Assembly (NCBI GenBank): GCA_014860585.1
Contig: JACZJL010000122.1
Location: forward strand, 1 to 47,780
From: Bacteroidales bacterium
GTDB lineage: Bacteria; Bacteroidota; Bacteroidia; Bacteroidales; 4484-276
Reading direction: 5' to 3'
Length of the DNA stretch: 47,780 nucleotides
Shown: piece by piece, positions 42,016 to 47,780 of the stretch
Numbering within the stretch: position 1 is the stretch's first letter
Layout: the number at the start of each line of letters is the position of its first letter
Translations under genes and position numbers: made by a program
Notes under the pieces: generated by a model
What the model saw: only the letters and a program-made list of their open reading frames with translations
Told to the model about the DNA's origin: nothing
Database searches by the model: none

Positions 42016-42918
42016 ATGGCAAGAACAAACTTCGAAGAATTGCTCGATGCAGGTGTGCATTTCGGGCACTTGAAAAGAAAGTGGAATCCTAACATGGCTC
42101 CTTACATCTTTATGGAGCGTAACGGAATCCACATCATCGACCTTTACAAAACCGCAGCCAAGATTGAAGAGGCTGCCTCGGCGCTTAAACAGATCGCCAA
42201 ATCCGGTAAAAAAGTGTTATTTGTCGCTACAAAAAAGCAGGCAAAAGACATTGTAGCTGAAAAAGTTAAAAGAGTTGGAATGCCTTACGTTACTGAACGC
42301 TGGCCTGGTGGAATGCTAACCAACTTTGCTACCATCCGCAAAGCAGTGCGCAAGATGACCCAGATCGACAGTATGATGAAAGACCCGTCCTTCACCAACA
42401 TCTCGAAAAGGGAGCGCCTCCAGATTACCCGCGAAAGAGCCAAACTGGAAAAACAACTCGGTAGTATTTCTGACCTGAGCAGGCTGCCATCAGCGCTTTT
42501 CATCATCGACATTCTGAAAGAGCACATTTCGGTGGCAGAAGCCAAAAAATTGAGCATTCCAACATTTGCAATGGTTGATACCAACTCTGATCCAAAATCA
42601 GTTGATTTCCCCATCCCAGCCAATGACGATGCATCAAAATCAATTTCACTCATCATCGAAATCATGGTAAAAGCCATTGAAGAAGGGTTGATGGAAAGAA
42701 AGGTTGAAAAAGATAAGCGCGCCAAGGAAGATGAAGAGGAAGCTGAAAACATCAAAACACGTACAAGACAAGAGCTTGAAGCCGAAATCGAGGATGCAGA
42801 TGATGAGGACACCCGTGCTTTGAAAAAAGAAGAACTGAAAAAGCTGAAAAAAGAAGAAGAAGAGGTAGTTGAAAGAGAAAAAAGAGCCAGGAAAGGCGCT
42901 GCGATTAGAAAAAAGTAA
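42016..42918 (+). CDS. rpsB: 30S ribosomal protein S2
   Basis: A 300-residue S2. The core (residues 1-~230) has FEELLDAGVHFGHLKRKWNP, FVATKKQAKD, RWPGGMLTNFATI and the FAMVDTNSDP segment. A highly charged Glu/Lys-rich tail (~231-300) follows that most S2 proteins (about 240-260 residues) lack; such tails occur in Bacteroidota. It is followed 25 bp later by tsf, the standard pair. Confidence 0.98.
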   Translation: MARTNFEELLDAGVHFGHLKRKWNPNMAPYIFMERNGIHIIDLYKTAAKIEEAASALKQIAKSGKKVLFVATKKQAKDIVAEKVKRVGMPYVTERWPGGMLTNFATIRKAVRKMTQIDSMMKDPSFTNISKRERLQITRERAKLEKQLGSISDLSRLPSALFIIDILKEHISVAEAKKLSIPTFAMVDTNSDPKSVDFPIPANDDASKSISLIIEIMVKAIEEGLMERKVEKDKRAKEDEEEAENIKTRTRQELEAEIEDADDEDTRALKKEELKKLKKEEEEVVEREKRARKGAAIRKK

Positions 42919-42943
42919 CTAACAAACTTTAAAAAAATATAAG

Positions 42944-43780
42944 ATGTCAAATATTTCTGCAGCAGATGTTGCAAAGCTCCGTAAACAAACAGGCGCCGGA
43001 ATGATGGACTGTAAGCAGGCCCTCGGCGAAAGCAACGGTGATTTTGAAAAAGCAATTGAAATACTTCGTAAAAAAGGAGCCAAAGTAGCGGCCAAACGCG
43101 CTGATAAAGAGGCAACCGAAGGTTATGTGATGGCACAAACCAGCCAGGATCATACTTTCGGTGTTGTAGTAATGGTCAATTGCGAAACCGACTTTGTTGG
43201 CAAGAGTGAGGAGTATGTCAACTTTGTAAAAACCATCGCCAATAAAGCCACCGAAAATAAAGTAAAAACCCTTGAAGAGGCTCGCGCAATGAAAATTGGC
43301 GACCTGACCGTAGAGCAAATGCTCAATGATTTGATCGGTAAGACCGGTGAAAAAATGGAATTCGACAGCTATGCCTCCATTGAAGCACCAAAAGTAGCTT
43401 CTTACAATCACCTCGGCAATAAAATTGGTACCCTTGTAGGTCTCAATATGGCGGATGCTCCTAATATCGACGAAAAAGGTCATGATGTGGCCATGCAAAT
43501 TGCCGCTATGAACCCGGTTGCCTTGGATAAAGATTCCGTTCCACAGGAAGTCATCGACAAAGAAATTGAGATTGGTATCGAGTTATCCCGTAAAGAAGGA
43601 AAACCTGAAAACATGCTCGAAAAAATCGCTCAGGGTCGTCTTCAGAAATTTTTCAAAGAAAGCACTTTACTCAACCAGGAGTTCATTAAAGACAGCAAGA
43701 AGACTGTGGGTGAATACCTGAAGGAGTCGGATAAAGGATTAACAGTGACTAAATTCTACCGTTTTGGATTGGGTTCTTAA
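42944..43780 (+). CDS. tsf: Elongation factor Ts
   Basis: A 278-residue EF-Ts. The N-terminal UBA-like motif (VAKLRKQTGAGMMDCKQAL) and the NCETDFV core that contacts EF-Tu are present. It exchanges GDP for GTP on EF-Tu. It ends the rplM-rpsI-rpsB-tsf cluster at a strong terminator. Confidence 0.98.
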   Translation: MSNISAADVAKLRKQTGAGMMDCKQALGESNGDFEKAIEILRKKGAKVAAKRADKEATEGYVMAQTSQDHTFGVVVMVNCETDFVGKSEEYVNFVKTIANKATENKVKTLEEARAMKIGDLTVEQMLNDLIGKTGEKMEFDSYASIEAPKVASYNHLGNKIGTLVGLNMADAPNIDEKGHDVAMQIAAMNPVALDKDSVPQEVIDKEIEIGIELSRKEGKPENMLEKIAQGRLQKFFKESTLLNQEFIKDSKKTVGEYLKESDKGLTVTKFYRFGLGS

Positions 43781-43801
43781 ATTTAGGGAAAGTATAAGCA
43801 C

Positions 43802-43837
43802 AAAAAAAGGTAGCCCGATGTGGTTACCTTTTTTTTT
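43802..43837 (+). terminator. Rho-independent terminator of the ribosomal cluster
   Basis: AAAAAAAGGTAGCC, a 6-nt loop, GGTTACC and a run of nine or more T, 21 nt past the tsf stop. It is A/T-symmetric and could act in both directions. Confidence 0.9.
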
Positions 43838-43924
43838 GGATAAAAAGAGGCTATCTCTAAAGTCTGGAATTAACCCGAAACGTTGAAAATCCAAATGAAA
43901 AACGTTAGAAACAGCCTCATCAAA

Positions 43925-44323
43925 TCAATCAGCAGTATAGGTATTCACTTCTATTGCGGGAGGATTTTTGAGGTGCTCTTTTACAGCACATAAGTTTGCG
44001 GTAGTAATTAATGCCGGTTTATATTTTTCAGGAAAGTCGGCAGGAAGATGAACCTGCAATTCAATATTATCAATGAGGCGCGTTTTGTAGTTGTAATTCA
44101 TTTTCTGGGTGATAGATATCTCGTCGGTAGGGATATTACGCTGGTCGCAGAAGGATTTGATATAAATCCCTGCACATGTGCCAATGGAAGCTAAAAAAAG
44201 TGTGAAAGGCGCCGGAGCACTGCCTTCGCCGCCCGATTGCAAGGGCTGGTCTGTCGGGATAATCTGTCCGTTAAATTCAGCATTAACTTTCTTTTTTCCC
44301 TCAAAAAAAATTTTCATTTCCAT
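43925..44323 (-). CDS. OsmC-family protein
   Basis: A 132-residue OsmC/Ohr-fold protein. The peroxidatic cysteine (Cys50 in ASIGTCAG) and the partner cysteine (Cys112 in NLCAVKEHL) are present. The family reduces organic hydroperoxides, though members with this YhfA-like length are not all tested. It has its own -7 box at 44355-44362 and faces tsf. Confidence 0.9.
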   Translation of the reverse strand: MEMKIFFEGKKKVNAEFNGQIIPTDQPLQSGGEGSAPAPFTLFLASIGTCAGIYIKSFCDQRNIPTDEISITQKMNYNYKTRLIDNIELQVHLPADFPEKYKPALITTANLCAVKEHLKNPPAIEVNTYTAD

Positions 44324-44354
44324 GATTAAGATTGATGTTTAAGTTTTAATGAGG

Positions 44355-44362
44355 CAAAAATA
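44355..44362 (-). promoter_or_regulatory. -7 promoter box of the osmC-like gene
   Basis: On the minus strand TATTTTTG, an exact TAnnTTTG match, 31 nt before the start at 44323. Confidence 0.45.
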
Positions 44363-44450
44363 GTATAACATTCTGCAGAAAGTTTAAACTGTAAGATTAT
44401 GTAAAAACCCTTGTAAATAAAGAGTTTCGGAAAAGAATGCAGGGATGAAA

Positions 44451-46223
44451 TTATTTCCCGCCAAATAAAAGTAACTGATCTTTTTGCCACGCTTCCATCA
44501 CCCATTTTTCCGGAACTACTTTCCAATTGCTATTGGACACCGGACTTATGGCGCCTTTCTTTTCGATCCATTCGACGGTGTGCCAGCGGAGGTCTTTTTC
44601 GGTGCTGAATACAATACGTGCATTCAACTCCTCCACCGGTATTCCGGCGCCGACTGTCAGATGATCCCCTCCGCCGTTTCCACGATAGGAATTGACAGCA
44701 ACTTTGTAAATCTTTTGAAGTTCAAATGGTTCACCATTAACCATTTTACTGATTTTAATCCGGGCGCCTACAGGCATTGAAACATCAACAGTATAAATGA
44801 TTCCCTCGGCCGCATCGAGGTTCCAGAATGGATTTTGCAGGGAGGCTGTATTGTTTTTACGGAGCAGGATGTTGCCATTTTCATCTTTTTTCATCAGTAA
44901 AAGATGGTCTGATGATGATGTCATTTGATTGAACCACAACCCTGCAGAATACTCCAGATAATCTTTGATCTCCTGCCCGGTGAGGGTCATGGTATACAAT
45001 AGGTTTTCGTAACGATGAAATGTAAACATATCGCGAACTAAAAGAACCCCCGGTTTAATCTCCAGGTCAAAGGAATTGGATGACGCAAATGAAATATCAG
45101 CCCCGGTCAAATCCAATTGAACCTGGTGGATAAGGTCAGTGAAGGCTGCATCACCAAAAAAAACAGGTCGTGTTGATAGAGTGGTAGTCAACTCTCCGAT
45201 TGGCCGTACGACGTAATCAGTAGCATTATCGAAAGCCGGCCTGAATAGTGACATAAATGCCTGATGAGGCTCGAACGGATCCGTTACCACGATTTCACCG
45301 GTAATCTCTTTTGTATAGCTGTTTGTTGATTTATCGAGGGTGAGCGTTATATTTGCCACTGCAACGTTTCTGGCTCCATTTAATGCGCCCAGGATCAGGA
45401 CTTCACTGCCAAAAAAATCGCTGGCCCATTTGTTCCATCCGTGATGATCGTGTCCAACAAAAATGACATCAAAGCCCGGAACCTGCTCGGCAATCAGTAA
45501 TGAAGCATTCTCATTGAACCTTGTGTTTTCATCCTGGTTGGCGTAAGTATAATCCACACCGGCATGGAAAAGCCCGATAAGCAGGTCAGGCTTTTCGTTT
45601 TGCTGAATCTTTTCAACCCAAAGGTTTGCTGCCTCAATCATATCCTGAAATTCCAGGCCTTCCCATGTGTATTCAGGAAGCCATTTTGGAATTGCCGGTG
45701 TGATCAGCCCGAGTACTGCAATCCTGACTCCCTGCCTTTCGATGATGGTGTAAGGCTTGAAAAAGGATTCTTTTGTTTTTTGATCAACAGCATTGGCAGC
45801 CATCCATGGAAAGTTAAATTCATTCAATACTTTGTTGTAAACTGCAGGTCCCGGCTCAATATCATGATTGCCAACAGTAGCTGCATCGTATTTCATAAAA
45901 TTCATTACCTGCGAAACGATGTGAGGTTCGTCATTGCGTTCAAAGTTGTAATAGTAGATCAACGGATCACCCTGCAATATATCCCCGTTATCAAGCAAAA
46001 TTACCTCCTGACCGGTTTGATTTCGCTGCTGCTCCACATAGGAATAGACTTGCGCCAGCGAATGTTGGGTGGCTTGATCTGAAATCAGATCATACGGGAA
46101 AATAGCGCCATGAACATCGGTGGTTTCGATAATTTTGATGACAATCCGCTCAGGGCGGGAATTTTGCTGGCAACCAGGCAGGACGAACATTAAAAGGAAA
46201 AACAGCGCGTATAAATATCTCAT
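44451..46223 (-). CDS. 5'-nucleotidase/2',3'-cyclic phosphodiesterase family lipoprotein
   Basis: A 590-residue UshA/CpdB-type enzyme with a lipobox VLPGC (Cys18). The metallophosphoesterase half has TTDVHG, DNGDILQGD, VGNHDIE, LFHAG and GHDHHG, the five di-metal motifs in order. The 5'-nucleotidase C-terminal half has ASSNSFDLEIKPG and NSYRGNGGGDHL. It dephosphorylates nucleotides (or cyclic 2',3'-nucleotides) in the periplasm or at the surface, allowing nucleoside uptake. Specificity between UshA- and CpdB-type reactions cannot be read here. Single gene. Confidence 0.93.
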   Translation of the reverse strand: MRYLYALFFLLMFVLPGCQQNSRPERIVIKIIETTDVHGAIFPYDLISDQATQHSLAQVYSYVEQQRNQTGQEVILLDNGDILQGDPLIYYYNFERNDEPHIVSQVMNFMKYDAATVGNHDIEPGPAVYNKVLNEFNFPWMAANAVDQKTKESFFKPYTIIERQGVRIAVLGLITPAIPKWLPEYTWEGLEFQDMIEAANLWVEKIQQNEKPDLLIGLFHAGVDYTYANQDENTRFNENASLLIAEQVPGFDVIFVGHDHHGWNKWASDFFGSEVLILGALNGARNVAVANITLTLDKSTNSYTKEITGEIVVTDPFEPHQAFMSLFRPAFDNATDYVVRPIGELTTTLSTRPVFFGDAAFTDLIHQVQLDLTGADISFASSNSFDLEIKPGVLLVRDMFTFHRYENLLYTMTLTGQEIKDYLEYSAGLWFNQMTSSSDHLLLMKKDENGNILLRKNNTASLQNPFWNLDAAEGIIYTVDVSMPVGARIKISKMVNGEPFELQKIYKVAVNSYRGNGGGDHLTVGAGIPVEELNARIVFSTEKDLRWHTVEWIEKKGAISPVSNSNWKVVPEKWVMEAWQKDQLLLFGGK

Positions 46224-46376
46224 TAGGTTGTATTTATTAGTAGGAAATCTAAAACATTATCTGCCTGCAATATTAACAAGATTTTACTGATAAAAAGGTT
46301 GGACTGAACAAAATTGAATATCAGCGGTTTATTGTCCAATTTTGTATGATGACATTCAAATCCTCATTTTCCCTAT

Positions 46377-47735
46377 ATGTCGCGTCGTCTTGACTTCATT
46401 GAACTTCCAATTCCGGTTCTGATTCGTAAATTGGCCATTCCAACCAGTGTCGGTTTTTTCTTTAATACGATGTTCAATGTGGTGGACACATGGTTTGCCG
46501 GTTTAATTTCTACTGCGGCTCAGGCTGGAATGGCGCTGTCATTCCCTGTGTTTTTCATCATTTTATCCGTTGGAATGGGTATTGGAACGGGCACAACAGC
46601 GCTGATTGCCAATTCAATGGGGAAGAGAGATGAGGAAGGCGCCAAGATTTTTGCCCGGCAGGCACTTGTTTTTGGTTTTGTTATTTCGGTTGTTCTTTCG
46701 ATCATAGGATATCTCGTTGTTCCCTATCTTTTCCGCTTCATGAATGCTGAAGGAGAATATCTTGCCCTGGCATTGGATTATATGAATGTAATTCTTTTTT
46801 GCACAGTCACTTTTCTCATGAATGGCATTTTGAACGGAATTTTATCCTCCCGCGGCGATACCATTTCTTTTAGGAATTTCCTGATTGCAGGCGCACTGGC
46901 CAATATAATTCTTGATCCGGTGCTCATGTATGGTTGGGTTGGTCTGCCGGCAATGGGAATTGAAGGTATTGCCCTTGCCACGGTAATCATTCAGTTTGGA
47001 GGTACTCTTTACCTGGGTTACAGGGTTCGACGTACCGAACTCTTTGCATTGATCGAATGGCAGTTGTTTTATCCCCGTAAATCATATCTTAAAGAAATCA
47101 TGCAGCAGGGATTTCCAGCCAGTTTCAACATGATGACTATCGCTGTTGGCATTTTCATTATTACCTGGTTTGTAAGTGCATTTGGTCAGGACGGTGTTGC
47201 AGCTTATGGCATTGCGACCCGCATTGAACAAATAGCGCTGCTGCCAACCATTGGTCTTAACATTGCGGCATTAAGCATCGTAGGCAATAATTTTGGCGCC
47301 GGACGCATTGACCGGGTGCTTGAAACTTACCGGAAAAACCTCAAATACGGAATCATCGTAATGAGTATAGGCATGGTGTGGGTTTTTCTGTTTTCCGATC
47401 AACTGATGGGGTTCTTTACAAAAAATGAAACGGTAATAAAAATCGGCGCCACTTATTTAGAGATTGCCACCCTCATCTTCAATGCCTACCTATTGCTCAA
47501 TGTATCCATCGCAGTGATGCAGGGATTGAAAATGCCTATGCTTGCCGTGTGGATAGGAATTTACCGGCAGTTTTTCATGCCAATGCTTGTTTTAACCCTC
47601 TTTACGCAGGTTTTGGGTTTTGAGCTATTGGGCATATGGTGGGGAATCGTTGCCATCAACTGGTCAGCGGCGATTATTGCGGTAATTTACACCTTACGTA
47701 AATTGAAATCCCTTAGTTTACACCCAGCCTCATAA
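46377..47735 (+). CDS. MATE-family multidrug efflux transporter
   Basis: A 452-residue MATE (NorM/DinF) protein with 12 predicted helices in two similar halves. Landmarks: PTSVGFFFNTMFNVVDTWFAG near the N-terminus and GFPASFNMMTIAVGIFIITW in the second half. These antiporters export cationic compounds using Na+ or H+. Neither the coupling ion nor the substrate is evident. The region after it to the window edge (47736-47780) holds nothing recognisable. Confidence 0.94.
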   Translation: MSRRLDFIELPIPVLIRKLAIPTSVGFFFNTMFNVVDTWFAGLISTAAQAGMALSFPVFFIILSVGMGIGTGTTALIANSMGKRDEEGAKIFARQALVFGFVISVVLSIIGYLVVPYLFRFMNAEGEYLALALDYMNVILFCTVTFLMNGILNGILSSRGDTISFRNFLIAGALANIILDPVLMYGWVGLPAMGIEGIALATVIIQFGGTLYLGYRVRRTELFALIEWQLFYPRKSYLKEIMQQGFPASFNMMTIAVGIFIITWFVSAFGQDGVAAYGIATRIEQIALLPTIGLNIAALSIVGNNFGAGRIDRVLETYRKNLKYGIIVMSIGMVWVFLFSDQLMGFFTKNETVIKIGATYLEIATLIFNAYLLLNVSIAVMQGLKMPMLAVWIGIYRQFFMPMLVLTLFTQVLGFELLGIWWGIVAINWSAAIIAVIYTLRKLKSLSLHPAS

Positions 47736-47780
47736 GTTACTCATATTCATTATTTAACGATGTGATTCCAGATTATTCTC

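Noticed and set aside
42285-43136. A long 283-codon minus-strand frame opposite rpsB/tsf
   Set aside because: It is the mirror of the charged rpsB tail (Ser/Phe-rich on the other strand), and both genes on the plus strand are certain.
1-47780. tRNA, rRNA or CRISPR array
   Set aside because: No cloverleaf-like sequence, no conserved rRNA segment and no regularly spaced direct repeats found on reading.

Overview
This window looks like a chromosomal segment of a Bacteroidota bacterium, probably a Bacteroidales or Marinilabiliales-type anaerobe; the order is inference. The reasons are: many genes preceded by the Bacteroidota promoter core TAnnTTTG, no strong Shine-Dalgarno sequences, many short-lipobox lipoproteins, GldI-like FKBP lipoproteins, a glycine-rich RRM protein, and an rplM-rpsI-rpsB-tsf cluster. 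Most genes are ordinary core or housekeeping genes. I see no prophage, CRISPR array, rRNA or tRNA.

Layout. 1-10 kb: the end of a class-III aminotransferase, a large thioester alpha-2-macroglobulin lipoprotein with its usual partner pbpC, and a pair of secreted paralogs of unknown function. 10-20 kb: a cysteine-rich protein that may be DNA glycosylase-like, a lipoprotein, a CoA-binding protein divergent from a 4-hydroxybutyrate/acetyl-CoA transferase, an M49-like metallopeptidase, a D-threonine aldolase-like enzyme, a Mut7-C RNase, a sodium:solute symporter and an AT-hook protein. 20-25 kb: an ECF sigma factor with a membrane anti-sigma candidate, facing a three-gene operon of membrane-fusion protein, VTC polyphosphate-polymerase-type protein and DUF4956 membrane protein. 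25-26 kb: an RRM protein gene, then about 700 bp of decayed repeats. 26-34 kb: uvrB, cysQ, a four-gene nrnA-FKBP-FKBP-FKBP operon, ndk and an XRE regulator. 34-38 kb: a TroABCD-like metal ABC transporter. 38-47.8 kb: a TPR hybrid histidine kinase, the ribosomal protein/EF-Ts cluster, OsmC, a 5'-nucleotidase lipoprotein and a MATE exporter.

The most interesting points are: (1) the membrane-fusion/VTC/DUF4956 operon, which could make and export a polyphosphate-like polymer; (2) a MITE-like 128-bp element with 29-bp terminal inverted repeats present in two diverged copies, one abutting an antitoxin-gene remnant; (3) winged-helix-like tails on both metal-ABC permeases; (4) a strong hairpin between rpsI and rpsB that may be an S2 autoregulatory leader; (5) a 23-bp dyad and repeated ATGTAA motifs upstream of the XRE gene; (6) an internally duplicated anti-sigma domain; and (7) FKBP lipoproteins with an extra degenerate FKBP-like domain. 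All functional assignments come from reading motifs by eye; no database search was run.
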